A stretch of 64,000 bases of DNA from Telmatactis stephensoni (Eukaryota > Cnidaria > Anthozoa > Actiniaria > Isophelliidae), in NCBI GenBank assembly GCA_029948255.1, contig JALIZF010001785.1, positions 701,984 through 765,983 of the forward strand, written 5' to 3'. A model generated the notes under the pieces. The model did not search any database, was not told the origin of the DNA, and was given only the letters and a program-made list of their open reading frames with translations. Position 1 is the first letter of the stretch. Each line of letters begins with the position of its first letter. This document shows positions 34,705-46,243 of the stretch, piece by piece. The position numbers and the translations under genes are program-made.

Positions 34705-35546
34705 ATTGTACACACAGACAGCATTTTGTATATGTTAAGAATCCAATTCCAAGAGCCTGTAATACCAGGTTCTTCGTTTCTCAATAAATAATAATACAAA
34801 TTGTATTGTGGATGTTAGTCCTTCAACAGTCCTAAACTTATCCATAACTTCGATGAACCTAATTTTCTACAGTCAAACCCTTCATAAGCAGACGCTTTTG
34901 GGACCAAGAGTAGTCCAGTTCCAAAACATGCTTCACTTACCACATGCAAAGGAGTGAGAACAAGGTTTAAGTACTAAAACTTTTGTCTTGTTACAAATGA
35001 CTAAGCATTATAAATGTAGCCTTGTCTTGATTTCTTTGTATATGGGAAGTCTAGTATATATCAGAAGTCAAGTAATAATATTTATGTCTGCTTAAAGGAG
35101 TTTGTCCATCAATGGAGCTTCAGCTGTACTGGGTACATCAAGTCATATGCAATATTGACTACCAATGATTTACTAAAATCAATCTACCTTTAGAACTCAA
35201 TAACCTAAAAAGATTCAGAACTCAAACTGGACCATTTGATTTTGAAACCTTCAACTAAAGGCATCTATGTAAAAATAGAGTATAAAGCGACCTTTGATCA
35301 ACTTCTGAAATCTCCTTTGGAATCAATAGAAATTAAAAGAGAATTCCAATTTTGATCAGACATCACTCACTCGTGATGCATTAGGCCTTCCATGCAATGT
35401 CTATTACAAAGAAAGATTTCATAGGAATAAAACTAATTGGTCGAAAAGTCACTGAGTCAATTATTGGTCCTATGATAGTTGATGTCCCAATTCAGTGACA
35501 AAAGGTCATGCATTTTTCAAAATCTTGGATGACATGAAATCTAATG
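34705..35546. other. Convergent 3' flanks of the HES-like and MRPL27 genes
   Basis: AT-rich; no gene or defined repeat recognised. Confidence 0.5.
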
Positions 35547-37192
35547 TCATGAATGAGAAGTTCCAAGCTCTTGAGATGAATCTGTCTGTGGCTCTTGTAC
35601 AAGAACAAGTTCAGGACTTTTCTGTTTCTCATTTTCTACATGTACAAACTTTCTTTCATGAATTGGTCCCTTGCGTCCAAGTCCCCATGGATAAGGCTCT
35701 AAGAGTTCTCTTTTATATCTAACTATTCCTTCACTGAGAGCATATAATGTATGATCACGACCTACACCAACCTGAAAACAAGAATTAATGCAAGAGAATA
35801 TAATAATGAGTAGAGAAACAAATTGGCTTTAAGGTCTACATAAAGCTTTGCCCCTTGAGTAATATTCCAGTTAATAAACAGTGTACCCTCTATACCATCT
35901 TTTCTTGGGTATTTTGGATGGATGGATGGACAAATGGAAGGATGGATGGATGGACAAAACTGAGAAGCTCCCTTAAACAGTCTAATTTTGTACAGTGGAC
36001 AGTGAATAAACCTAATCCACATATCACACTGTTTCCCAATTCATGCATGACATTCATTTTCTTCTGTTTTACTCTTCCAAAAAAATGTGTGAATAATGCA
36101 AGGGAATAATGCTGATAATCTGATGAGTTTCAAAACAAAAGCACTGAATATTGGGAAAGCACTGTCACATGATGAATTAGGTCCATTATTACTAGAATGT
36201 ATATGTACATGGATTGATCCGCGGTAATGGAACTAGAAATATTGAAAGATCATCACGGATATGTAAGCAATTTAGGCAATTGCTTTTTAGAAAAGCCCGA
36301 AAAAAATTTGGGGCTTCAACGGGATTCGAACCCATGACCTTTGCGATACCGGTGCAATGCTCTGCCAACTGAGCTATGAAGCCACATATGTTGGGAGCAG
36401 GCCATTTTGTTGGGTTCATAGTAATACCACATAGGAATGTAAATGTATATGTACATGGATTGATCCGCGGTAATGGAACTAGAAATATTGAAAGATCATC
36501 ACGGATATGTAAGCAATTTAGGCAATTGCTTTTTAGAAAAGCCCGAAAAAAATTTGGGGCTTCAACGGGATTCGAACCCATATATTCTATTACTAGAATG
36601 TTTGGATGAAGAGTATGATGGCACAAGATTACATGTAACAATCGGAGCTCACAAGGGTGTTGTTATAATAAAGGGGATCTCATCCATAGCTGCATTTGAA
36701 TATTTCTTTCTCATAAAATACTTGACAATACTCACACTAACACCAGGGTGAAATTTGTAGCCTCTTTGTCGTACCAGTATCGTACCTGGAATAACTCGTT
36801 CACCTTCAAATACACAGCAAAATATCAACCAGAATCCAACTTTTCTTCGCAAGATTAACCGAACTTAAAACTAACCTTCTCTTCTCTTGACTCCCAAATG
36901 TTTCCCTTTTTTATTCTTGCCTTGATTTTTGGTACTTCCTGCAGCCTTTTTGCTGGCGTTTCTCATAGAACACACTAGAGGGAGCACTGGTTTGCACAGG
37001 GTAGAAAATAGTTTAGTTTCATATAAATAAGTTTGTAAAAACGAAGCAAGCGATCGAAGCTTACAGATGTTAGCATCAAACAATGAACTTGTTATATTTT
37101 AAAGATTTAAGGCTATAGTTGTGCAACTTACGTCTCTGAGGTAGATTTATCCGTTCCGTCTGCCTGTACAACAACTGCAGACATGCCGCCAT
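35547..37192 (-). CDS. MRPL27: Mitochondrial large-subunit ribosomal protein bL27m, 154 aa
   Basis: Component of the mitochondrial large ribosomal subunit near the peptidyl-transferase centre. Minus-strand exons 37192-37132, 36986-36876, 36803-36736 and 35771-35547, all phases consistent. The first exon gives an Arg-bearing targeting-type N-terminus (MAACLQLLYRQTERINLPQR). The mature part starts near NASKKAAGSTKN and contains the family signatures GTILVRQRGYKFHPG and VGVGRDHTLYALSEGIVRY. A frame starting at 37083 reads through the second exon without the upstream exon; I prefer the four-exon model because it gives a good leader and a canonical donor (gtaagt). A SINE dimer lies in the last intron. 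The divergent canopy gene starts 362 bp away. Confidence 0.92.
36199..36588 (-). repeat. tRNA-like SINE dimer with 13-bp target duplication
   Basis: About 140 bp (from tatatgtacatggattgatc to ggattcgaaccca) occurs twice, at 36199-36340 and 36446-36580, apparently without changes. The minus strand of 36312-36383 folds as a 72-nt tRNA: acceptor GGCTTCA/TGAAGCC, T-arm ATGGG/CCCGT, anticodon triplet GGT, but C instead of U at position 33. The second copy is cut off inside its T-arm. Both flanks read ATTACTAGAATGT (36188-36200 and 36589-36601). A retroposed SINE rather than a working tRNA gene. Confidence 0.85.
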
Positions 37193-37554
37193 ATTGGATC
37201 GAAGGCATGAGAGGGACTAGAGACTAAACTGAATCCGCGATACTAAAAGGTCAGCTGAATAATTTATTCTTCATATTATCGATAAAATGAAATGCTAAAA
37301 AAAGCTAGAGAATTAGATTGTTTCTGAGTTATAAAAAAGTTGTGTTGTGATTTACTTTAATATCAGTTTTAGATTTTTAAAATAGTCACTCCTTATATGG
37401 TTAAGAACTTACAAGGAACGCCTGACGTTTTCTACTGTTTCCCTTGTTCTTGCCATCTGCAAACCTTCTACAGCTGCCGGCATTAATTTGCAATGCTATT
37501 TTACAGCAAAAAGCACTTCAAAGTGTTCATTTGGTTGTTCGTGCTGTTGAAACG

Positions 37555-40461
37555 ATGACTAAGGCTTTGTTATTCGCAAGTTTTTCTTTGGTTGTCTATA
37601 TCGCCAATGCTTACGTTGATGAACTGGAGGAAAACCTTCCAACAAAATGTCATGGTTAGTTAACTTTAGGTACTTGAATTGAGGTTTTGAGATGCTGACA
37701 TTTCAAAACGTTAAGTCCATCCCAAAAGCTCTAATTTATTCTGTTTGGCAAGACTTTCGAAAGAAAAGATTTCAACTAGGTCATATTTTTTACTAATACT
37801 GACGTTAGTTTTCATTCAGTTTTTTACTTATTTTGTATGCCATATTTTGTACATACTGTGATTTAAATTAAGGTAGAGAGTTGCATTTCAAAGAGAAATA
37901 CTGTCCGGCATGGTATTCAGTTAATTTTAGCAGCATGGTCTGCCAAGAAAGGCAGCCCTAGAGTATCCCCAAGAAAAACTAGTTGTTTAATGCAAAACTT
38001 TCATCTGAATTTGCATACAGTGTGTAAACACATGACTAGAGAATTATCTGAAGAACTTGGGAGGTCTGATAAATCAAATGACGTGCTTTACATGGGTCAG
38101 CTTTTTCAAAAAGAGCCAAAAAGGATTCCATATAGGCAGTCGTAAGTATTCTTTGTATGATCTGCCTTTGTCCATTCTCACAGAAAGTTAGGATTTTATT
38201 GTCCTTCATTTCATTTCATTTCATTTTTTACTTTGTTTAGACTATATCTTGCTTTTGTATTTATTCATCCATCCATCCATGATTCATTCATTCACTCATT
38301 TATTTTATTACATAATTTATATATACACAAACTTTAGTGTTGTATTTCTATTTTGAAATAATAGAAATAATTTATATTAAATTCCTTCATTCATTTGACT
38401 AGTAAGTCATTCATCATTCCTTACTTCACTCATTCTTTCCTTTATATTTGTTTATTAATTTGTTGGTTTATTTATTTGTTTATTTCAGAGAATTGAGATT
38501 AACAGAAGCACTAGAAAATGCTTGCTCAAATGTGTTAGATTATAAAGTTCACAAGGACAAGCCTTTGTCTTCAAGATATGAGAAGGGTATTAGACCTTTT
38601 TGCTTAATACTTGTCTATTTTTTATTTGTGTGCATAAGCAATAGGCAACAATAAAGTTTGGGCAGAATGTGAATTTCTTTTGTTGAAGTAAAGAAACTCA
38701 AAACCATATCAATCTTTTCTTCATTGGCAGGTTAAATTTTATGTAACTTAGGATGAATCTTTATCAGATATAAAGATACTCGTCATGGTTATAATTTCCA
38801 TTGTGTTATCCTTATGAATTATTAATGAGGTTTTTAATGATCTGTTATTTGATGCAATGCTATAACTTCTTATTTTCATTTAATCCAAACAGCTGAAAGT
38901 ACAACTTTCAAAACTTTAAAAGGTCTAAAGGAAAGAGGAGTTAAAGTTGATCTTGGCTTTCCAGATCAGATGTGGGATACACCTGATGCTGAAGTCACAA
39001 GACTAAAATCAAGGGTTTGTAAAAATAATGTATTGTTTATGACAGAATACAATTAGCTTTGATGTGAAATAATATTGTAGTTATATTCTTGTTAACTTCA
39101 AAAGAGTTCAAAACCAGTGGAGTTTTTCATTATTTTATTCTTATTTTAGGTTTCAACTTGTGATTTGCATCATTCTACATTTATTCTATTGTTTCATTAT
39201 TTTTCTTAACATTTTTTCTCAATGTTCCCAATTTCTGTGTTATCCCTTTCCTTCCCTTCTAATTCATTTTATTATTAATATATTTTTCTTTAGTGTGAAC
39301 AGATGGTTGAACATTATGAGGATGAGATTAGTAATTGGTACTGGAAAATGCCTGAGACTAATTTAACTGCAATGGCTTTGTGTTGAGAGAGTCTTAAAAC
39401 CTGGTGAAGATGGTTAGTTCAGCTCAGCTGTTATAAAATCATTGCATTTTGAGGTCCTAGATTTTCAAATAATTACAAATCTCCACTAACATAAACCCTT
39501 TCTACAATGGCTAGCTGCACTTTTGGCTCCTGCCAACTAGCCTGTGTACAGGCGTTACCCACCCCTCCCCCCTGTGGCAAAAGACTTCCCTGCAGGAGGA
39601 GAGGGTGGATAAAGGCTTTACATAGGCTACGCACTAAAAACGGCCACATAATCTGTCCCCAGGGTACCCCTCTGGAGAGGTTGGACCGTATCAGATTGTT
39701 TGGTCCCTGGTGCCTTGTTTGGTATCATTGTCTGTTTCTCTTTTGCTTCAGATTGTTTAAACGAAACGGAGAACGCTAAAAGTAATGATATAAACAAAAA
39801 TGAAGAGAAACCTTCAAAAACAAAGAAAAATGAGGGCAAAAAAGGAAAAGAATGTAGACCAAACATTGAGCAAGAAAAAACATAAGCAGGAAAATAAAAA
39901 AGCCGCAAAAGTAAAGGATCAAACAGAAGAAGAAAGAGACAAGGAAAAAATCAAAGATTAATCCGACAGCAATCCGAAGAACAATCACGTCCTCAAACTT
40001 TTGACGAGTCTTCCCGACAAAGTGACGAACATTCAAAAGTTATGAGCGAAACCAAGCGCCAAGAACTTCGTGAACGCCTTCTTGCTATAAATGATCCCGA
40101 CAGGCTACGAAGAGAAATTCGTAAAATCCGAACCAAGGAATTAAGTGAGGATGAATATGCCCTCGAGGATCCATGGGATAGTAGGCATGATAGAGAAAAC
40201 CCTGAGGAATTGCAAAGAGCCATGCAAAGGAAAGTAAGGAATGCACAATTTGAATCCTTGGAGGACTTTCAAAGGGAAATCGAAAAGAAGGTTTCTGAAT
40301 TGGAAAGGAAAATTAATGTGATTGAAAGTATTGTCATTCGCGATGTATTGCACCGCTACAGAGAGGATGTAAAACAAATTCGGGATAAGAAAGAACTGCA
40401 AAAACGATTAGACGATTTGAATGCTTTTACTTTGATTCTCAAGGACGATATTAGTGCATGA
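37555..40461 (+). CDS. Canopy-family (CNPY3/4-like) ER protein with frame breaks and a coiled-coil extension
   Basis: Saposin-like ER luminal chaperone family. Exons 37555-37654, 38021-38141, 38489-38586, 38893-39014, 39294-39412 and 39752 onward. Signal peptide MTKALLFASFSLVVYIANA, then KCHVCKHMTREL, TEALENACSNVLDY, GVKVDLGFPDQMWD and CEQMVEHYEDEISNWYW, as in CNPY3/4. Exon 39294-39412 is 119 bp where phase demands 3n+1: removing one A near 39364 restores LCVERVLKPGED. In the last exon the acidic/basic tail stops at 39885 in frame 1, continues in frame 2 to 39961, and returns to frame 1 to 40461, with both switches in A6 runs. The final 139 residues (MSETKRQELRERLL... from 40042) are highly charged and coiled-coil-like. 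They could instead be a separate gene. Confidence 0.8.
40042..40461 (+). CDS. Charged coiled-coil ORF, probable C-terminus of the canopy gene
   Basis: 139 residues starting MSETKRQELRERLLAI. Glu/Arg/Lys-rich heptad-like helices surround a central DPWDSRHDRENPEELQRAM segment. No family is recognised. The frame is open upstream to about 39898, before the ATG, and is coding-like there (RQQSEEQSRPQTFDESSRQ), so the ATG is probably internal. No acceptor was seen between it and the canopy tail. Listed separately because the join needs two indels. Confidence 0.55.
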   Translation: MSETKRQELRERLLAINDPDRLRREIRKIRTKELSEDEYALEDPWDSRHDRENPEELQRAMQRKVRNAQFESLEDFQREIEKKVSELERKINVIESIVIRDVLHRYREDVKQIRDKKELQKRLDDLNAFTLILKDDISA

Positions 40462-40729
40462 TGAGTTATGATAAAGCGCGTAAGCTCTATATGGATTTTA
40501 TTCAAAAATGCGCGCGAAAATGAAGTTGCGGTTGATCATCCAACGTTGCATTCATTTGTGTTAATGGTATACTGCTATTAAAATGATACTTTAGTTTATG
40601 TAGCAGATGCTTATCAATATTGTAATCAAGCAATTTATACATATCTTTGTACAGAAACCTCTTTTGTCCGCAAATATAGGCACGTGACAACGTTGCCTCA
40701 GCCCCTTTGCAGATATTCTATAATGGATT

Positions 40730-40911
40730 TAATCCATTGCGTGACAATGTTTTCCCAATTCAGCGTGACAAACCACTAGAGGAATGATCTACTTTTGTTT
40801 TGAAACTAGTCGGATTATCGTCCGGCGTTATCCCTTTAGGATACTTATGAATTTTTTGAAAAGTTAAAACAACTTGTCACGCTGAATTGGGAAAACGTGA
40901 CGTGTGGATTA
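40730..40911. mobile_element. About 180-bp inverted-repeat element
   Basis: Arms gttttcccaattcagcgtga (left) and tcacgctgaattgggaaaac (right) extend with mismatches to tttaatcca / tggatta. The interior is 100 bp without coding evidence. It is followed to 41470 by sequence in which nothing is recognised. Confidence 0.8.
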
Positions 40912-41471
40912 GGCCTATTCACTGGACATAGGCAGCGTGGAAAACGTACTGCGCATGCGCGTCATAAAATGCCTTCCCAATGACAACATTTGGCAGTGAA
41001 ACAACTTTGCCGGAGAAACTCAAGCCACAGAAACCAAACTCGTTCCCAAAAAAACTGAGGTTAAGGACTTTGTAGTATATTCTTTTGCCTGCCTTTTTCA
41101 CTAAGTACTTTCCTGTTTTGACGCATACTCAAAATTAAGTTCAAAGTTATGGGAAAACCAGGAAAACCTAAAGAAAAATATTCTAAAAAAATATTGCTTG
41201 GGATTCCTGTCATCAAGACGTGGAAGCCGTAAGCCCGCGGAATCTCGCGCATGCTCAGTTGTGTTGCCGCGATGTCCTATCAAAGAAGCGTACTTGGTCA
41301 GGGTGTTCAGTTGTTCTGTAAGTACATGCATCTGATTGACAACTGGCCCACGCATGTGCACACCTTGCAACGAGACTTACCCTGACCTCTTGTTTTTAAA
41401 GAGACAACTGTATTCGCTAGCGTTGTTTTTGTTCTCCATTAATTAGCGGTTGTCAGTCTGATTATTTGTTA

Positions 41472-41622
41472 TAGAGCGATAGCACTAAAACCGTGAAACA
41501 AGTACTAACTAAAAAGTACAAATAGTGCTAATGAAACAATAGAAAACAAAGGGTTATGCTACTATTTGTCTCTATTTAGTTGCTAAGGCTAGTTATTTCA
41601 CGGTTTTAGTGTTATCGCTCTA
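41472..41622. mobile_element. TA-flanked MITE that supplies the adaptor gene's stop codon
   Basis: Terminal inverted repeats TAGAGCGATAGCACTAAAAC and its inverted copy; the outer TA is the likely duplicated target. On the minus strand the TAG stop of the adaptor ORF (41620-41622) is made of the TA target plus the first G of the element. Confidence 0.85.
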
Positions 41623-44241
41623 TGCGCAAATATCATCGTAATCGTCCGAACTGTCCATTGTTTGTGTTGTTGGAGGTGGAAAGTTATTATTTTGTCTAAT
41701 CTGACCACTTTTTTGCCATTCATAACTTTGCTTATTTAGTGCGGCCCCCAACATATTCATAAGATTCTGCGTGTTTGTTTGGTGATTCCCTCCATGTCCA
41801 CAGTCCATGTTTCCTGATTTTCCAAACTGGTTCTCTTTGTTGATATACTCATGATGTCTTTGTTTTGGCGGTAGCAAAGGCGGCATTCGCATTCTGAAAT
41901 CATCTACGCTGGATTTACTTCTTCGTACGGCGTTATTTCTGCCGTGGTCTTGGAAATCATCAGCCCTTCTTCTATGACGCCCTGTTTGTATTGTCATCGA
42001 ACCAGGGTTGAATTTTTGCACATTCACGTAATCTACTGCTTGCTCACCTTGACCAAGATGTCCTTGATATTGAGAAGCTCCTTGGTGAGAACTGAGCTCA
42101 CTGGAGGAAGCGTTCACATAGTCTAAAGGACATTGAGCGCCGAAATTTTGATAGTCTCGCTGTTCGCTGACTGCTGCAGTATGGTTGAAAAATCCTTGTT
42201 GCATGACATCATGGCAGTTTTCATAAACCGGTTTATCATAAGATATCTCTGTTTTTGAAAGCGGTTGTTCCTTATGGCTTGATTGCAAGCTTTCTTGGTT
42301 CTGGTAGATAACTTCTTCGTGTTGTTTTTGTTGCTGGTTTCTCCATTTTGCAAAAAAGCCACTGTTCTTACTGGCATTTGCGCGCGACACATTACTTGAG
42401 GTCTCGGTAGCGTTCCCAGCTACTTCTTGATTAATAGCAAAATCTTTGCTCTGAGACCGTCGTAATGACCTACCAATGCTGTATCTAGTTTTACCTTCGT
42501 TTGCGGAAAACGTACGAAGCATCTTGGTTCTAAGTTGTGGTTTAGCTTTTTGATCAACAGTGCAGCTTTGTATTTCGGTTGTTGCTACCACACCAGCAGA
42601 CCGACTTCCCATAAAGGTTTGATCCTGTTGAACAGTCATTTCCATTGTGTTCTCTTCCTCTGGTCGCCGTTTTGATTTCCGACATTTATGTATTCTATAA
42701 ATTGTGAGGATAAGAAGAGAAAGAAACAAGAAGCCTCCAACAGAAACCAAGACTATCTTCCATATTTGCCCTTCTACAAACCAGCCGACAAGTTTTTCAT
42801 CGAACGACTTCTCTTTTTCCTGAAACAAAATACATGATATTGTTAAGTCATGTAAATTGTGTTTGTCAAATACTCCCAATAACCTCAGTGGAAAACTTTA
42901 TGTTCAGTACTCAAGAACTTCACAAATGAAAAACTTTTTTCCCGATTGGGAACAAAAATTTGGAATTCCATCCCTGAGGGTATTAGAAATTCAAGGGAAA
43001 ATATTTTCAGTCAAACTTAAATTACAAGAAAAATTACGACAATTTCTGGAAGTTGAGGACGCTTATGTCGCGACACACCGACTTTAATTGTATCAAATGC
43101 CAAATTAAAGGACAAAGATCCAATTTATTAACAAGCTTATATACTGTAAAAACTCCATTATATAAATACAAAAATAATGCTCCAACTGAAATATCTTTAT
43201 TACTTAAATCATAGTAAATAAGTAACTGTTAAAATACTTTTCAACAAGTAGCTAGTTTGTTTTGTTGTTTATATATAATCTCACAAATTATCAGTAACTC
43301 TCCTTTTCTTTAGTATGACTATTATATTTATTATTATTATTGTTATTTTTGTCTCCCTAGCTTACTCTTTTCTTATATTACTCAGTTGTATTTATTAAAA
43401 ACACAGCCCGCCTAGATTAGTTATGCTACCTGCGGACTGTGTATATTTTGTAAATACTAGCCGTTTCTAATAGAAAGTGACATGCTGCGTGCAGAAAACA
43501 GCTGGTGTATCCACGTTAGCAGAACTGTTCCGCTTTGTATTGTGAATAATAAAGTGTAAAGTGTGGATCGAGCCCTACCATTAATCAATACGATTGATTC
43601 AAATATGATCAGTTGTTCCATAAAAATGAAAAATGTGGCTTTCATTACAGCCCTGTGTTTCGCCGGTTTCTAACTGCTTTCATTTCCGCTCCATTTCGTT
43701 CGTACTTATTTTCTTCCCTTTTTTTCCCTTTCCTTTTTTCCCTTTCCTTTTTTCCCTTTCCTCCTTCGATTTTCAGTCACCTTCCTCTTCTTATCAGCGC
43801 CCTTTTCTCTCCTCTTCAAGAATTCCTGTCTGTATTTAGTTCTGACAATCAAAATTCTTCAGGTAACAATGTTGATTTTATACTTGAATATAACGTTGAT
43901 GCACTTTTAACTTCATAAAACAGTAGATAATAGTGAAATATATAAGTTCTAATTTTGAACATGATTGTACAATACTTTTTAAGATTTATTCTGCGCGCTT
44001 TGCCAAATCCTCATCGCGTGTTGGCCATAAGAAGTAGACCTTGGCAAATAAGAAGATTTTGCTCTTTCACTTTGTATCAGTCGCTCAGTCAGTTGCGGGG
44101 ACTTCCTGAACTACTGAATTAAATTATGATTATTTCAAGTATTTTACTCACCTGTGTAGCAGTTGAATTTGTATCAAGTCCATGGCATTTGGTAACTAGA
44201 AATGATATTCCACAGCAAAGTAAAGCCACGGACCCCAACAT
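41620..44241 (-). CDS. Single-pass membrane protein with six YxN motifs; LAT/LAX-like transmembrane adaptor candidate, 429 aa
   Basis: Exons 44241-44152 (signal peptide) and 42819-41620, phase 0. Residues 1-21 form a signal peptide (MLGSVALLCCGISFLVTKCHG). The ectodomain is only about 30 residues, with one N-glycosylation site (NST). The membrane segment is about residues 52-71, then HKCRKSKRR with a juxtamembrane Cys that could be palmitoylated. The 350-residue tail has YQNQ, YENC, YQNF, YVNA, YVNV and YINK (Tyr about 202, 229, 253, 264, 294, 355), the pYxN consensus of GRB2-type SH2 domains. It also has a class II SH3 ligand PLLPPK and basic RRSxS sites. No enzymatic domain or ITIM. The layout matches transmembrane adaptor proteins, but sequence homology to LAT, LAX or NTAL is not claimed. 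The stop codon comes from a MITE, so the ancestral tail may have been longer. Confidence 0.75.
43260..44151. other. Large part of the adaptor gene intron
   Basis: AT-rich with a cttttttccctttc pyrimidine run near 43710-43765. No additional exon with matching phases was identified, though a small ectodomain exon cannot be excluded. Confidence 0.45.
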
Positions 44242-46243
44242 CACCGAGGATTAGTCTTTGGTTAAATTATCAACACTTTTAGACCAGTATTTCAATTTCG
44301 TGACTAATTGTCACGTGCTTCAACAAAGGGGTTCTACTTTTTAGTAGCAAAACAGAGAAAAGATAATGAAGCTCAAACCCTGAAGTGCTGTCTATCCACC
44401 GTGATCGAAAGTGGTCATCTAAGCACATGTCGTGACAACAGCCACTAATGGCTTTTAAAAATGAAGTTTTTGCTCTGCCCATAAACTCACGCACGTCATC
44501 CCGATGTTTTTATCTAGTAAAAAAAACATTTCAGTTTTGAATAAGCCCAAAATAGGATATGCTTACTTCAAAAAATGACAATGTCTGAATTCATCACAAG
44601 ACCAAGATATTGGCCCAAAGAACTGAAACGTACTTGACCATAGATTTCCGGGATGGTGAGCTCCTGAACTGATTTCCGTTGTTCTTTCGGTTTTCCACAA
44701 CAACAGTAATCATTTATTTATTTTTTGGATCTACATAGGACTGACCCGCAGATAGCATAGCTAGTCGGGGTGGGTCAGTCAACAATTATAATAGTTTTAC
44801 ACGTACGAATGAAAGAAGAAAATATATATTTTTTACACTATTATTAAGATCATTTTTGGTATTTTACATATATACATACACATACATACACATGCATATA
44901 CACGCATATACACGAAACGTTTAGCCAATAAAAGTTTTCTGTGGACATTAGAGGTGGCCTGCCTTCACTTCTACAACTTTTATACAAGATATCTTTACGA
45001 AGTGCAGACTTGGAATCCTGGAGGATCCTTCTAGTGGGAGTCAGCGTGGAACATCCATTCACTTATATCTCTGCTGATTCTTCACATATATACATACATA
45101 ATACATATGAGGCATGTCAGCACTAAAGAAGGCTTTATCGAAGCTCGTTACTAAGCAGATTTTAGAAAACGATGACCATCAAAAGGGTCTTATCAAAGAA
45201 GACTTCTTTTAAAATAACAGGCCTCATATATATATTTTACTCAGATGCACTTATACAGGAGATTTTTTCTAACAAATATAAATATATCATTAATGAATTG
45301 CTTCTTTAAAAGTCAAAATTTGACTTTTATAGGATGAAGATTGGTAGGTTCTATTGTTTGTAGCTTTTTATTTTAGAAATTAATTCTGATATTTCAATAT
45401 GTGAATCTTCAGTTGGAAGAATATCAAATGGCATTTCTTTTAGTTTCGAATTATTAAGCTGGCTTTTTGATAATGTCTTTTTTGATAATGTCTTTTTTTA
45501 ATATCTTTCAGTTTGCATATGCATAATGAGAAGTCATTAGGAAATCCGCTCGGGTTTTCTCAATGAATCCGCCTAGTGACAAGTGAGCTTTTCAGTACTT
45601 GCGCCGAACCCACACTGATGTATGTACAATTAGGGTAATTCGATCAAAATAGATATAAACTTTAAAAACAATAAATCAGAAGTGTTTCCGGCGTTCAGTC
45701 AATATGGTTGTATCTTTATAACTAATACTTCCCTCTATCAACATACTAATTTAAGTATTTTTCGCCTTCATTTCATGTTACTATATATCCGATTAATTGC
45801 CCTATTTCACTATGTCACATCAAAACATTCTATTGTTTCAACGTAAAGGATTATTGTCGCGGGGACAAAACAGCAACAACACAAAGAAAATTGATATAAA
45901 ATGCGTTTTATAGTCCAAAGAAAAGCGCTAACAGTCGATCATCAAATGCAATAAATATTGTTTGTTAAACATCGATACATCTCATATTTGGGTACCAGGC
46001 CATTTGAGTTAAAACTTTTCTTTGCAGAGCGAATTTTAAACAAATTTCTATTGTTCTAGACGATTCTGTCCTCCTCATACATAAACAAGCCGTGACGTCA
46101 AAATGAAATAGGGTAATTACTGTAAATTAATGTTTTGAAACAATCGAATGAGAAATCCACTCGAGTGCCACTCTTGGGCTACCTGTGTTAAATGAACTAC
46201 TATCCCCAGGCCTCACCGTCCTGACTAGCGGAAGGAAACAAAA
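44242..46243. other. Intergenic between adaptor and AIG1-like genes
   Basis: Contains an (ACAT)n-like run at about 44865-44915 and AT-rich sequence. No gene or RNA recognised. Confidence 0.5.

Noticed and set aside
36312..36383. Functional tRNA-Thr(GGT) gene
   Set aside because: The cloverleaf is complete, but it is embedded in a duplicated SINE with target-site repeats, has C at position 33, and GGT is not the usual eukaryotic Thr anticodon.
39507..39779. 90-codon frame between canopy exons
   Set aside because: It spans an intron and a repeat-like, Pro/Cys-rich stretch, and overlaps the canopy acceptor in another frame.
39830..39961. Programmed ribosomal frameshift at the A6 run of the canopy tail
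   Set aside because: The needed shifts are +1 then back again at two A6 runs, with no recognised stimulatory structure; base-count error is simpler.
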